Shown here in pieces: positions 51,604-59,239 of a DNA stretch of 64,000 bases. The notes under the pieces are model-generated. The model had not been told where the DNA came from, did not search any database, and saw only the letters and a program-made list of their open reading frames with translations. The stretch is from Methanobacteriota archaeon. GTDB lineage: Archaea > Thermoplasmatota > Poseidoniia > Poseidoniales > Poseidoniaceae. The stretch covers positions 1 through 64,000 of the forward strand of contig NZGQ01000100.1 in assembly GCA_002689565.1 (NCBI GenBank). Reading direction: 5' to 3'. Both the position numbers and the translations under genes were made by a program. How positions within the stretch are numbered: the first letter of the stretch is position 1; the number at the start of each line of letters is the position of its first letter.

Positions 51604-52139
51604 ATATATTTCACCTAGATAACGATCCAGTTAAAGCCGCACAAATGATGTGTGATAAACATGTGGTCAAAATGATTGTCGAATACGCTCAGTTGATGTC
51701 AACTGCACATCGTGTTCTAGATGGAGAAGAGTATTACGACAAGACCAAGAATGGTCGTAAGATCAAACGATGGAAACTAGAACCTACTGCACAAGAACAA
51801 CTCTTGTACAAAGCATCCCATGTAAACCATCCGTCCAACATATGGACTCGTAAGTCTAACGACAACTATCGTTGGTTGTACAAACACTTCCGTGCATTGT
51901 GTACTGAGTACACCAGACGTTACGGTAAGATTCACATGACCGAAGAGAAACTGAGTGGTCAATTGTGGTTCTCGCCCAGAAACATCGATCAGTTCACCCC
52001 CCTCACAGAGTTCGCACAGGCGATGCCAGATTCGTGTAAGACGGACGATCCTGTTCAAGCATACCGTCAGTACTACGTTCAAGAAAAGAAGTACATGGCA
52101 AAGTGGACTAACCGTGAAGTACCTAGTTGGTTTGTGTGA
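51600..52139 (+). CDS. Conserved phage protein (MNIFHLDNDP family)
   Basis: A 179-residue protein. MNIFHLDNDPVKAAQMMCDKHVVKMIVEYAQ-type start with STAHRVLDG, and PSNIWTRKSNDNYRWLYKHF, define a family seen in many phages and sometimes labelled pyrimidine-dimer glycosylase, though it is not like T4 endonuclease V. The conserved C, D, K and H residues (MCDKHVVK) suggest a catalytic or metal site. The role is open. Confidence 0.7.
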   Translation: MNIFHLDNDPVKAAQMMCDKHVVKMIVEYAQLMSTAHRVLDGEEYYDKTKNGRKIKRWKLEPTAQEQLLYKASHVNHPSNIWTRKSNDNYRWLYKHFRALCTEYTRRYGKIHMTEEKLSGQLWFSPRNIDQFTPLTEFAQAMPDSCKTDDPVQAYRQYYVQEKKYMAKWTNREVPSWFV

Positions 52140-52267
52140 AATTACTGTTGACAAAAATCTTCTTTATTTTATGGTTGGGTTTGTCAGTAGATAATCAAGA
52201 CGATCTATATGGAGTCATGGGTTCACTTAGACGTATGGAAGAATGTAGGAAACTAGTTACTTTATGA
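52136..52267 (+). CDS. Small peptide with N-terminal hydrophobic segment, GTG start
   Basis: A 43-residue ORF nested by GTGA and ATGA overlaps between its neighbours, so it is probably translated by coupling. Residues 3-18 (LLLTKIFFILWLGLSV) form a signal or membrane segment; the rest is polar with one Cys. Function unknown. Confidence 0.5.
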   Translation: MKLLLTKIFFILWLGLSVDNQDDLYGVMGSLRRMEECRKLVTL

Positions 52268-53112
52268 ATCTAATATATCAATACTGGCAAGGAGAACTAA
52301 ACGATCACATCTTGTTCGGAAGGGACAGGATGAAAGCGTATGCCCAGAGTATTGGTGCAGACTACATCTTTGAACACAATCCAGACTTTCTAAAAGAATA
52401 TTATGACATCTCTGTTGGGGAGATGGATCACTTCTTTTCCGCATTGAAACCCATATTCTATAAAGAGTATGACGAAAAGTATGACACTATTATGTTTGCG
52501 GATATGGATATCATTCCTTCGAATCATATGTATGACGGTTTGTATGACGTTTTTGATGAACTAGGAAACGCTGAAGTGGGTATCGTTCCAGAGTTATGGG
52601 AGAACCATACGATCCACGAAGGATGGGCCAAGAAACTAGATGCGTGGACAGAGACGTGTGAGAGAATGGGCGCCAAGTTTCCCAAGTATAAAGGTCATGC
52701 AATGTCACTCAACTCTGGTGTTGTCTTATATTCAAAACGAATCAGACAACGTGCCATAGAAGAGAAGTGGATGGATCTACTATCCTACAAATCCATGTGT
52801 TGCGAATTAGACACATACTTCGTTACCGATCAGCCATATATTCAATATATGTTATATAAGAACAATGCAGATATAAAGTTCCTAGATCAGACTTGGAACG
52901 GACATCTATGTTCTGAACTTCTACACGATGGTCTGAAATACATCGTCAAACATCTGGACTATCGTCCACCCGCTACAAAATTCAACCATATGAGAACACA
53001 TGGAATCGAATTAATTTCAACTTTAGATTACCATAAAATCGCAAATTCCTCGGAAGCGCAGTGGCCACACGACTTTCGAACTGGTAGATATCTCACAAAA
53101 AACTTAAAATAA
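52264..53112 (+). CDS. Glycosyltransferase-like protein (GT8-like), copy A
   Basis: A 282-residue protein. EKYDTIMFADMDIIPSNHM gives a DxD site after a beta strand, and SLNSGVVLYSKR is the usual later motif of such transferases. The copies at 58382 and 59239 share the layout: N-terminal YQYW/YQFY strand, F/V-A/D-D-x-D site, then D-Q-x-W (FLDQTWN here). The family looks expanded in this phage, perhaps to alter host or virion glycans. Its end is beside a conserved promoter module. Confidence 0.68.
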   Translation: MNLIYQYWQGELNDHILFGRDRMKAYAQSIGADYIFEHNPDFLKEYYDISVGEMDHFFSALKPIFYKEYDEKYDTIMFADMDIIPSNHMYDGLYDVFDELGNAEVGIVPELWENHTIHEGWAKKLDAWTETCERMGAKFPKYKGHAMSLNSGVVLYSKRIRQRAIEEKWMDLLSYKSMCCELDTYFVTDQPYIQYMLYKNNADIKFLDQTWNGHLCSELLHDGLKYIVKHLDYRPPATKFNHMRTHGIELISTLDYHKIANSSEAQWPHDFRTGRYLTKNLK

Positions 53113-53118
53113 TTTCAA

Positions 53119-53155
53119 GAAAACGCTTGACATTTCTTGCCGTACCCTTTATAAT
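53119..53155 (+). promoter_or_regulatory. Promoter module (AAAACG element, TTGACA, TATAAT)
   Basis: GAAAACGC then TTGACA (53127-53132), a 17-base spacer and TATAAT at 53150-53155. A near-dyad (CTTAAAAT and ATTTCAAG) precedes it, and bases 53148-53175 repeat 31204-31231. Confidence 0.88.
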
Positions 53156-53188
53156 ACTTGTATTGAGAATGAGAAAGGAGAGAGAAAT

Positions 53189-53257
53189 ATGAAGGATTAT
53201 GATTTTTTGACTGGACTGGCGATGATGCTGTTCCCATTTATTGTGAGGTTGATATGA
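53189..53257 (+). CDS. Very small membrane peptide, 22 residues
   Basis: ATG 53189 has a strong AAAGGAGAGAG ribosome binding site. The peptide (MKDYDFLTGLAMMLFPFIV and RLI) is mostly one hydrophobic helix. Its stop overlaps the next ATG as ATGA, so coupling is likely. It may be a leader peptide rather than a working protein. Confidence 0.5.
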   Translation: MKDYDFLTGLAMMLFPFIVRLI

Positions 53258-53529
53258 TTACGAATGTTATTGCACTGAGATCAAATGAAGATCTTGTTGA
53301 ATTTAGAAACTATGTTCTGTCGTTCTATGCATACGATGGAATTTATCCAATTGAAGCTTTGACTGTTGCGAAAGTAGAATCCGCAATTCAAGACTACATC
53401 AAGTTAGTTGTTTCAGAAAAGAACCACTTCGAGTGGGGTTACGGTGACTCGATCGATAGAGAAAGAGTTAGAGATCTTTTGTTGAAAGATTACCATATCA
53501 TGAAAATGTTAAGTGAGGTGTCAAAATGA
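53254..53529 (+). CDS. Hypothetical early protein, 91 residues
   Basis: It begins ITNVIALRSNEDLVEFRNYV and continues as a mixed helix-strand protein with YGDSIDRERVRDLLL near the end. ATGA overlaps join it to genes on both sides. No family recognised; it is in a cluster of small early-type genes. Confidence 0.62.
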   Translation: MITNVIALRSNEDLVEFRNYVLSFYAYDGIYPIEALTVAKVESAIQDYIKLVVSEKNHFEWGYGDSIDRERVRDLLLKDYHIMKMLSEVSK

Positions 53530-53822
53530 GTTTTGCAACTAATCCAAAAAATGCCGTGACGTATGTATCTGATCCGTCACATTCGTATCTAAAAGTTCCA
53601 GTCGCACTGGTTGAGAAGTTAGATTTCGCAAACAAGATTTCAGAGTATTCTTTTTTCAATGACAAGTTTGTCTGGTTGGAAGAAGACTGCGATATGGCGT
53701 TATTCTTTAACGCACTGGATGAGAAGTTCCTTCCAGAACCAATCATCTATACACAAACATTGGAGGATCAGGCACCGTTTAGGTTGTACCCTAGATTCTC
53801 TGCAAAGTCATGGGAGGAATAA
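53526..53822 (+). CDS. Hypothetical early protein, 98 residues
   Basis: The sequence (MSFATNPKNAVTYVSDPSH, then FVWLEEDCDMALFFNALDE) has no recognisable domain. It is joined to the next small gene by one shared base. Possibly a small host-interaction protein. Confidence 0.62.
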   Translation: MSFATNPKNAVTYVSDPSHSYLKVPVALVEKLDFANKISEYSFFNDKFVWLEEDCDMALFFNALDEKFLPEPIIYTQTLEDQAPFRLYPRFSAKSWEE

Positions 53823-53941
53823 TGGCAAGAATCGAAGTGGTGATCACTCTACTCAAAGAATTGATGGAAGTGGTCGAAGAACAAAATGAAACGATCGACA
53901 GACTATTTGCGCTAGTTGATCAAATTGATAACAGAGTTTAA
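53822..53941 (+). CDS. Small coiled-coil protein, 39 residues
   Basis: A 39-residue helix (ITLLKELMEVVEEQNETIDR) with heptad spacing of Leu, Val and Ile, so probably an oligomerising coiled coil. Its ATG shares a base with the previous stop. Function unknown. Confidence 0.58.
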   Translation: MARIEVVITLLKELMEVVEEQNETIDRLFALVDQIDNRV

Positions 53942-53955
53942 TTAGGAGATATATT

Positions 53956-54309
53956 ATGGGAATTCACGTAACTACTTACAGACAGGCACCTTACGGTGAT
54001 CCGTTCTTTGATAACATGGACTGCACCGCTGGTGGTGAGTCATCTTACTGTAAAGGTTTCACTGTGGTAAACGCAGAAGGGCCTTTCGAACCGTGCGAAG
54101 ATTATCCAGCTGCTGAGTTGGTAATGGCAGAACCGATCGGAGGTAGAAAAATCCTCAGATTGATTCCAGAGTCTAAGAAAGACAAGTGGACAATGTTCGG
54201 TGGTAACTACGCTGGTACTTCAGATTCAAGGTTCTCAAGACTTTGTGACGAACTACTTGGCGGTACTTTCTACGGTGCGGTCGCAATCCACGACAGAGTC
54301 GAGGGTTAA
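53956..54309 (+). CDS. Hypothetical protein, 117 residues
   Basis: TTAGGAG at 53942-53948 supports the start. Sequence is Gly-rich with several Cys and acidic residues (MDCTAGGESSYCKGFTVVN, FGGNYAGTSDSRFSRLC). No family recognised. The unit ends after it at a hairpin. Confidence 0.62.
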   Translation: MGIHVTTYRQAPYGDPFFDNMDCTAGGESSYCKGFTVVNAEGPFEPCEDYPAAELVMAEPIGGRKILRLIPESKKDKWTMFGGNYAGTSDSRFSRLCDELLGGTFYGAVAIHDRVEG

Positions 54310-54387
54310 TGAACAGTCTGATTTTCCCACAGGCGTGGAGGTTTGAACAGACTCTAAACAACAAAACCAATAATTGCAAGGCATTTT

Positions 54388-54418
54388 CCCAGTTTACGCC
54401 TACCAACCATAAACTGGG
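54388..54418 (+). terminator. Hairpin, terminator-like
   Basis: A perfect 9-bp stem (CCCAGTTTA with TAAACTGGG) around a 13-base loop, in the 209-base gap 54310-54518, just before an AT-rich dyad and a promoter. Confidence 0.6.
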
Positions 54419-54429
54419 CCTATTTAAAA

Positions 54430-54450
54430 TTCTTGAAATTATTTCAAGAA
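54430..54450 (+). repeat. Perfect AT-rich inverted repeat next to the -35 box
   Basis: TTCTTGAAAT, one T, then ATTTCAAGAA: two 10-base arms with a one-base centre, ending six bases before TTGACA. Degenerate versions lie at the same place upstream of promoters at 29952 and 53127. It may be an operator. Confidence 0.8.
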
Positions 54451-54484
54451 AACGCTTGACAAAACATGCCTCACTAGTTATAAT
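54448..54484 (+). promoter_or_regulatory. Promoter module (AAAACG element, TTGACA, TATAAT)
   Basis: GAAAACGC then TTGACA (54456-54461), a 17-base spacer and TATAAT at 54479-54484. Overlaps the right arm of the perfect dyad. Confidence 0.88.
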
Positions 54485-54518
54485 GGGTATGTAATTAATT
54501 GAGAGAGGTATTTTTATT

Positions 54519-55040
54519 ATGGCATTTGTATCCCAAGAAGACAAAAAGAAGTTAGCACCAAAGATCAAAGAGGTGTTGAAAAAGTATAACATGAAGGCCA
54601 CCATTTCGGTGAACAACCATTCTACTCTTTGTGTGAATATCAAAGAAGGTGAGTTAGATATCGTTGGTGCTTCTATGAAGGCAAGGTTGGACGACTTTGA
54701 GAGAACTGAACTCTACAGAGATCCAAGAACTGTCAAGTATCTTGCATCAAGGTTAGACAACTATGTAAGAGTTAATGAGTACTGGATTGCTGAGACTTAT
54801 GCAGAATATCCAGTGATCAAAGAGTTCCTATCAGAACTTAAAGAAGCGATGGAAGGCCCAGAGTTTTTCAATCATGACGATTCAATGACTGACTACTTCC
54901 ACAGATCTCACTACACTGACATCAATGTTGGTAACTGGGAGAAACCTTACGTTTGTACTGCGGACGATAAGTTTGATCCAGAACCAAGAGTTGAAGAGAT
55001 CAGAGAGATTGCCGATAACCTAATTAAGGAGGCAGCGTAA
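54519..55040 (+). CDS. Hypothetical phage protein (AFVSQEDKK family)
   Basis: A 173-residue protein with conserved start MAFVSQEDKKKLAPKIKEVL and MKATISVNNHSTLCVNIKEG. Later parts have FNHDDSMTDYFHRSHYTDIN-type sequence. I recall such proteins in many large phages as an uncharacterised polyvalent-associated domain. Leader shared with the gene at 50661. Likely early. Confidence 0.68.
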   Translation: MAFVSQEDKKKLAPKIKEVLKKYNMKATISVNNHSTLCVNIKEGELDIVGASMKARLDDFERTELYRDPRTVKYLASRLDNYVRVNEYWIAETYAEYPVIKEFLSELKEAMEGPEFFNHDDSMTDYFHRSHYTDINVGNWEKPYVCTADDKFDPEPRVEEIREIADNLIKEAA

Positions 55041-55237
55041 TGAATCTTGCTTACTGCGATTACATCGCTGACGTTATTTCAGAGTCCCTTCAATCGGACT
55101 CTGGATTGGTCACATGGGCGACCAAACCGAAATTGGATCTCCATCCCGAAGAGGGATGGTTGGTCTCAACCAAGAAAACCGTTCAGTGTTTGGATGTTAA
55201 CGGTAAACTATATAAAGTAACTGTCGAGGAGGCATAA
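55040..55237 (+). CDS. Small hypothetical protein, 65 residues
   Basis: It shares one base with each neighbour. The sequence (CDYIADVISESLQSDSGLVT, PEEGWLVSTKKTVQCLDVNG) is mixed in charge and has no recognised family. Confidence 0.6.
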   Translation: MNLAYCDYIADVISESLQSDSGLVTWATKPKLDLHPEEGWLVSTKKTVQCLDVNGKLYKVTVEEA

Positions 55238-55677
55238 TGGAAATTGGTAAACAATACCGTGTCTTTGCATCCAACAAAAAGTCCTTTATTGAGGAATGCG
55301 TTTGGGCCAAGGGTGAATTTAAAGATGAGACTTATCAAGCGGTAACGATAAGTGAAGTCATGAGGAATGGATCGTATCTGGTCACGCCTCAGAATCAAGA
55401 CGAACTAGAATATCTCGAAGGAGGATCTTATCAAGATGACGATGAGATCTTTGAGTTTGATTACTTTGAGGATTTTGAGTTCGAAGAATCTTATGATGGA
55501 TGCGGTATCGATTATGCATTCAGTGGTAATGGTATGACCGATGAACTGGAAGAAGAACTTCTGGATGATCTACATGAGTGGGACGATTTCCCCGATGATT
55601 TTTTCCGTGAAAGAGATTTCAGTGATATTGAATATCGTACCTATGTTATCGGGCCCGTAGACATCGAAGATGTATAA
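55237..55677 (+). CDS. Acidic protein, 146 residues
   Basis: A beta-rich N-terminal part (MEIGKQYRVFASNKKSF) is followed by a very acidic C-terminal half (DDDEIFEFDYFEDFEFEES, EEELLDDLHEWDDF). Strong acidity could mimic nucleic acid, as in phage inhibitors of host DNA-binding proteins, but that is speculation. Its end contains a late promoter. Confidence 0.6.
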   Translation: MEIGKQYRVFASNKKSFIEECVWAKGEFKDETYQAVTISEVMRNGSYLVTPQNQDELEYLEGGSYQDDDEIFEFDYFEDFEFEESYDGCGIDYAFSGNGMTDELEEELLDDLHEWDDFPDDFFRERDFSDIEYRTYVIGPVDIEDV

Positions 55678-55680
55678 ATA
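55673..55680 (+). promoter_or_regulatory. T4-type late promoter
   Basis: Exact TATAAATA overlapping the end of the acidic-protein gene, 79 bases before a 20-residue ORF. Confidence 0.65.
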
Positions 55681-55751
55681 CCTTTATAGGTGTTACCTCG
55701 CATAGGTCATGCGTTAAAAGACTACTTAATCCTACAGAGGAGTAAGTGATA

Positions 55752-55814
55752 ATGACTAAGAAAGTAGAGTTCATTTATCGTGGCGTTAAATACGTCAAAA
55801 AAATTAGAGTTTAA
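55752..55814 (+). CDS. 20-residue basic peptide
   Basis: ATG 55752 has GAGGAGTAAG at 55736-55745. The peptide MTKKVEFIYRGVKYVKKIRV resembles the short beta hairpin of DUF4278-like peptides found in cyanobacteria and phages. It is followed by a hairpin and another late promoter. Very small, so treat with care. Confidence 0.45.
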   Translation: MTKKVEFIYRGVKYVKKIRV

Positions 55815-55825
55815 TTTTTAGGGTA

Positions 55826-55879
55826 GGGCGACTTACAATTGCGAAAATTACTAAATATTGTTATGTGTTGTAGTCGCCC
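55826..55879 (+). ncRNA. Long-stem RNA hairpin, terminator or structured element
   Basis: GGGCGACT plus ACAA (one bulged T between) pairs with TTGT plus AGTCGCCC, a 12-bp stem closing a 29-base AT-rich loop, followed by ATTTTTA. It may end the 20-residue-peptide unit; the long loop is unusual for a simple terminator. Confidence 0.5.
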
Positions 55880-55884
55880 ATTTT

Positions 55885-55892
55885 TATAAATA
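55885..55892 (+). promoter_or_regulatory. T4-type late promoter
   Basis: Exact TATAAATA, 29 bases before ATG 55914, directly after the hairpin. Confidence 0.68.
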
Positions 55893-55913
55893 ACTGAAAG
55901 TGAGAAATAAATA

Positions 55914-56348
55914 ATGGCTTATAATCAAATTAAAGAAGTGTTCGAGATCATCGATGAGTTCGGACAACAAACCAACAAAGCAAAGAGAAAAGAGTTACTG
56001 TTGAAGCACTCTGATAATCAAGCATTGAGAGATGTACTGCGTGGTACATTTGACGAAGATCTGGTATGGAACTTACCAGAAGGTCGTCCCCCCTTCCAAG
56101 CAAATCTACCAGAATCCGTTCCATCAACGTTAATACGAGAACACCGTATGTTCGGTTACTTTGTTAACGGTGCTAAGGGTGATGGTCTACCAGCATACAA
56201 ACGTGAGAACATGTTTGTTCAATTGTTGGAATCAATCCATCCCGCTGATGCGGAAATCGTTTTGTCAATGGTGGCTAAAAAGTCTCCAGTGAAATTCTTA
56301 ACTAAAAAACTTGTACAGGAGGCATTCCCCAACTTAATAAAAACCTAG
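55914..56348 (+). CDS. Conserved T4-like phage protein (DUF6433-like)
   Basis: A 144-residue helical protein (IKEVFEIIDEFGQQTNKAKR, NMFVQLLESIHPADAEIVL and KFLTKKLVQEAFPNL). I recall this family as conserved among T4-like phages, filed as DUF6433. Late promoter upstream. Function unknown. Confidence 0.75.
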   Translation: MAYNQIKEVFEIIDEFGQQTNKAKRKELLLKHSDNQALRDVLRGTFDEDLVWNLPEGRPPFQANLPESVPSTLIREHRMFGYFVNGAKGDGLPAYKRENMFVQLLESIHPADAEIVLSMVAKKSPVKFLTKKLVQEAFPNLIKT

Positions 56349-56376
56349 TTCCTATAATAATTACATAAGGAGAATT

Positions 56377-56541
56377 ATGTCGAGAAATCAAATAGAACGG
56401 TTAAAGAATGATAAACGAGAACTATCTCACCAAATTCGTAGACTTCAGAAGAAGGGCAACGAATCAAAGGCACATCGTCTAATGGTGAAAGAAAGTTACT
56501 TACATCAAACAATTGAGGATTTAATGGCCTCATCTCGATAA
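56377..56541 (+). CDS. Small coiled-coil protein, 54 residues
   Basis: AAGGAG at 56368-56373 precedes ATG 56377. The protein is a charged helix pair (NQIERLKNDKRELSHQIRR, ESKAHRLMVKESYLHQTIED). No family is recognised. A hairpin follows it. Confidence 0.6.
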   Translation: MSRNQIERLKNDKRELSHQIRRLQKKGNESKAHRLMVKESYLHQTIEDLMASSR

Positions 56542-56562
56542 GGAAGGTGATCAAGATCTCGG

Positions 56563-56583
56563 AGTGGGGACTTGTTCCCCACT
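56563..56583 (+). terminator. GC-rich hairpin, terminator-like
   Basis: A perfect 8-bp stem (AGTGGGGA with TCCCCACT) and 5-base loop, followed by TTGTT. Same build as the hairpin at 10483-10503. Confidence 0.5.
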
Positions 56584-56603
56584 TTGTTAACTTGGAATAG
56601 ATT

Positions 56604-56837
56604 ATGCCAACATACACATTTAAAGATACGAACACTGGCGAAGTGTTCGACAAATTTCTAAAGATCTCTGAACTCGATGAGTACTCAGAGTCAAACCCCC
56701 ATCTAGAAAAAGTTATCCATGCACCAAATTTAATATCTGGTGTTAAATCTGCACGTCAGATGGCTGGTAACGAATGGAACAATCATCTAGAGAGGATTAA
56801 AAAAGGATCTGGTAGAGGAAACACGATCAAAACATGA
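56604..56837 (+). CDS. Conserved T4-like small protein (FmdB-like start)
   Basis: A 77-residue protein (MPTYTFKDTNTGEVFDKFLK) that looks like the start of FmdB-type zinc-ribbon proteins, but the cysteines are missing. HAPNLISGVKSARQMAGNEW follows. Common beside phoH in marine T4-like phages. It has an ATGA overlap with phoH. Confidence 0.7.
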   Translation: MPTYTFKDTNTGEVFDKFLKISELDEYSESNPHLEKVIHAPNLISGVKSARQMAGNEWNNHLERIKKGSGRGNTIKT

Positions 56838-57526
56838 GGAAAGAAAAAACTGTTCCTATGAAGTTACGCATAGACGATCTTCATACATTCGAACCGTTGA
56901 CAGAGAACCAAGAGATAGTTTACAGATCTTGGAAAGACGGTAACCACCTTGTTTTGACAGGAACCGCTGGTACAGGTAAGACATTCTCTGCCTTGTATCT
57001 TGGTTTGGAAACAATACTGGATAGAGGTAACCAGTTTGAAAAGGTAGTTATTACTCGATCGATCGTACCAACACGAGAGGTCGGTTTTCTGCCTGGCAGT
57101 ATGGAAGAGAAGATGGAACCCTATCAAGGGCCCTATAATGCAATATGCACAGAACTCTTCCAAGACTCTAAAGCGTATGAGAAATTAGTTGATCAAGACG
57201 CCATAGAGTTTTTATCAACGTCCTATATAAGAGGGACGACATTTAATGATGCGGTAATCATTGTAGACGAAATGCAGAATTTGACATTTCATGAATTGGA
57301 CAGTGTGATCACAAGGATCGGTCAGAACTGTCGAATTATATTTTGTGGTGACTATCTACAAACAGACTTTACTAAACAGTCGGACAAAGATGGGTTTGGT
57401 AAGTTCTTAAAGATTATCGAACACATGACTAAATTTACGGTGGTCACGTTTAATTGGTCTGACATTGTAAGATCAGACTTTGTACGTGACTATATAATGA
57501 CGAAAGAAATGTTAGGAATCGAATGA
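56834..57526 (+). CDS. phoH: PhoH-like ATPase
   Basis: A 230-residue P-loop protein. Walker A GTAGTGKT is near residue 43, followed by VVITRSIVPTREVGFLPG and AVIIVDEMQNLT (Walker B). PhoH-like genes are widespread in marine phages; the biochemical role (an RNA/DNA helicase-like ATPase) is unsettled. An ATGA overlap with the following gene suggests an operon. Confidence 0.9.
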   Translation: MRKEKTVPMKLRIDDLHTFEPLTENQEIVYRSWKDGNHLVLTGTAGTGKTFSALYLGLETILDRGNQFEKVVITRSIVPTREVGFLPGSMEEKMEPYQGPYNAICTELFQDSKAYEKLVDQDAIEFLSTSYIRGTTFNDAVIIVDEMQNLTFHELDSVITRIGQNCRIIFCGDYLQTDFTKQSDKDGFGKFLKIIEHMTKFTVVTFNWSDIVRSDFVRDYIMTKEMLGIE

Positions 57527-57642
57527 TAGAAAAGTTGACAGACATACATCCGATGAAACAGGTAGCATGGGCATCTGTGATACAGGTGGGCGTGTTCGGA
57601 TTTATGATATTGTCCTTCTGGATAATCGATTCTTTTGTATAG
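57523..57642 (+). CDS. Small membrane peptide, 39 residues
   Basis: ATGA overlap with phoH. One membrane helix (ASVIQVGVFGFMILSFWII). Function unknown; possible lysis-accessory by its place before the endolysin. Confidence 0.58.
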   Translation: MIEKLTDIHPMKQVAWASVIQVGVFGFMILSFWIIDSFV

Positions 57643-57651
57643 GAGTTTATA

Positions 57652-57792
57652 ATGGCAAAAGCATGGAACAGTGGTACAACTATAAACCACACAGAAAAAG
57701 GTACTTCAATTGGCGCTAAACCAAAATCTATGGCGACAATGAATAAACATAAAAAGAGATCCTTTAAGAAATATCGAGGACAAGGAAAATGA
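57652..57792 (+). CDS. Small basic protein, 46 residues
   Basis: Start 57652 has AGGAG at 57641-57645. The protein (MAKAWNSGTTINHTEKGTSI, then MNKHKKRSFKKYRGQGK) is strongly basic in its second half. It overlaps the endolysin start as ATGA. Function unknown. Confidence 0.6.
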   Translation: MAKAWNSGTTINHTEKGTSIGAKPKSMATMNKHKKRSFKKYRGQGK

Positions 57793-58250
57793 GATTATCT
57801 AAAAATTTTACTCTACAAGAGTTTACCAAATCACAAACTGCAACTCGTTTGGGTTTAGACAATATCCCGAATGATGAGCATATGGAGGCAGCGGAACTTC
57901 TTTTTGAATACGTTGTTCAACCAGTACGTGATCACTTCGGTGTCACTGTAATCAACTCTGGTTATAGAGGCCCTGAATTGAATAAGGCAGTTGGTGGATC
58001 TACACGGTCTCAACATTGTAAAGGACAGGCAGCTGATATCGAAGTGCCTGGCGTAAGTAATGTTGAAGTCGCAGAATGGATCCGTGATAATCTAAACTTC
58101 GATCAGTTAATCCTAGAGTTTCACACAAAAGGTATTCCTGACAGTGGTTGGATTCACGTATCCTATGTTGATCCAGATACCAACAGGAACCGCACAATGA
58201 CTGCCACTAAGAAGGACGGCAAGACTGTGTATGAACTGGGGTTAGGTTAG
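57789..58250 (+). CDS. M15-family peptidase, likely endolysin
   Basis: A 153-residue zinc peptidase. INSGYRGPELNKAVGGS and SQHCKGQAADIE (SxHxxGxAxD zinc site) with the later GWIHVSY histidine are the D-Ala-D-Ala carboxypeptidase/M15_3 motifs. In phages, such proteins cut peptidoglycan cross-links for lysis. There is no signal peptide, so a holin is needed; candidates are at 45216, 62778, 40880 and 23342-23922. Confidence 0.85.
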   Translation: MRLSKNFTLQEFTKSQTATRLGLDNIPNDEHMEAAELLFEYVVQPVRDHFGVTVINSGYRGPELNKAVGGSTRSQHCKGQAADIEVPGVSNVEVAEWIRDNLNFDQLILEFHTKGIPDSGWIHVSYVDPDTNRNRTMTATKKDGKTVYELGLG

Positions 58251-58263
58251 TAAGGAAAAGGTA

Positions 58264-58419
58264 ATGGCGAAATATTCTCGTCACGACAATCGAAACAAAA
58301 AAAGAAACAAACATAAACAAATGACAGTCAACGGATATACCAAGAGACTCAAGTTTGTTGAAAGTGATAAAAGGACATATGATGAACAACATAATATTTC
58401 AGTACCTCATCGTCAATGA
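58264..58419 (+). CDS. Small basic protein, 51 residues
   Basis: AAGGAAAAGG at 58252-58261 precedes ATG 58264. Strongly basic N-terminal half (KYSRHDNRNKKRNKHKQ). It overlaps the following glycosyltransferase gene by about 38 bases. No family recognised, and the overlap lowers confidence. Confidence 0.45.
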   Translation: MAKYSRHDNRNKKRNKHKQMTVNGYTKRLKFVESDKRTYDEQHNISVPHRQ

Positions 58420-59239
58420 CGAGGTAGATAAAAGAGGCGATATTCAAGGGAGAAAGAGATCCGATCTTTATCTTGAGATGGCTGACATCTCAACAGAGTC
58501 GTTTGAAAAATACGCTGAAGAAATTGGTTGTAAACATATGTACTCGGATGAACGAGTGTTCACTAAAGGACACGGTTGTTCTACATCTACTTTATATGAA
58601 TGTCTGAGGGTTATCTATGATCCTTACTTTGATCAGTTTGACAAAGTGTTGTTTGCAGACACAGACATTGTAGTAAACACCAAAGAAAATATCTTCGAGA
58701 TATCCGATGCGGAAGTATACGGAGTATTGGAGAGTGACATTCGTTGTGAAACCCAAGGCGGTTATAACGCATGGGATTACGATCCCAAGGTGATGAAAGA
58801 CTACATTGAAAAGTTTAATATGCACGACTGTCCCCTGATACCATCTTTTGGTATCGGTAATAAGTTTGAATCTAAACTAACTATTCTGAATACTGGAGTA
58901 GTTGTCTGGACTAAGGAAGCACGACTAAAAGCACGTGAACTATTTGATAGTTGGGAAGCATGGTGTTATCCTAAATCTGTTAATCCAAATAACAAAGTCC
59001 ACCACATGTCTATTCTAAACGACCAACCATTCATCTCTTCTCAGTTGATGAAATACGACTTTGATCTAGAGTCAGTTGATCAGTCTTGGAACGACACACC
59101 CCCACATTACAAAGATCCACAACATTGGATTGATACAGGTAAATGTAAATTCCTACATTATACTGGCGGTGAACAGAAAGCGGAGATGGTGGATCTTTAC
59201 CACAAAGGTAAGTTCCCTATATTCAATGAAGGTTGGTAA
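58382..59239 (+). CDS. Glycosyltransferase-like protein (GT8-like), copy B
   Basis: A 285-residue protein (ATG 58379 is an alternative). DQFDKVLFADTDIVVNTKEN has the DxD site; SILNDQPFISSQLMKYDF and SVDQSWNDTP follow as in the paralogues. It is close to the next gene's product (TENIFE, DADYYGV against NIFEISDAEVYGV), so the pair arose by duplication. The acceptor is unknown. Confidence 0.72.
   Translation: MNNIIFQYLIVNDEVDKRGDIQGRKRSDLYLEMADISTESFEKYAEEIGCKHMYSDERVFTKGHGCSTSTLYECLRVIYDPYFDQFDKVLFADTDIVVNTKENIFEISDAEVYGVLESDIRCETQGGYNAWDYDPKVMKDYIEKFNMHDCPLIPSFGIGNKFESKLTILNTGVVVWTKEARLKARELFDSWEAWCYPKSVNPNNKVHHMSILNDQPFISSQLMKYDFDLESVDQSWNDTPPHYKDPQHWIDTGKCKFLHYTGGEQKAEMVDLYHKGKFPIFNEGW

Noticed and set aside
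54309..54494. 61-codon ORF over the intergenic region before 54519
   Set aside because: It runs across a terminator-like hairpin, a dyad and a promoter, has no conserved sequence and no good ribosome binding site.
54173..54643. Minus-strand ORF (156 codons)
   Set aside because: Spans the promoter and ends of two plus-strand genes; no motif or binding site seen.
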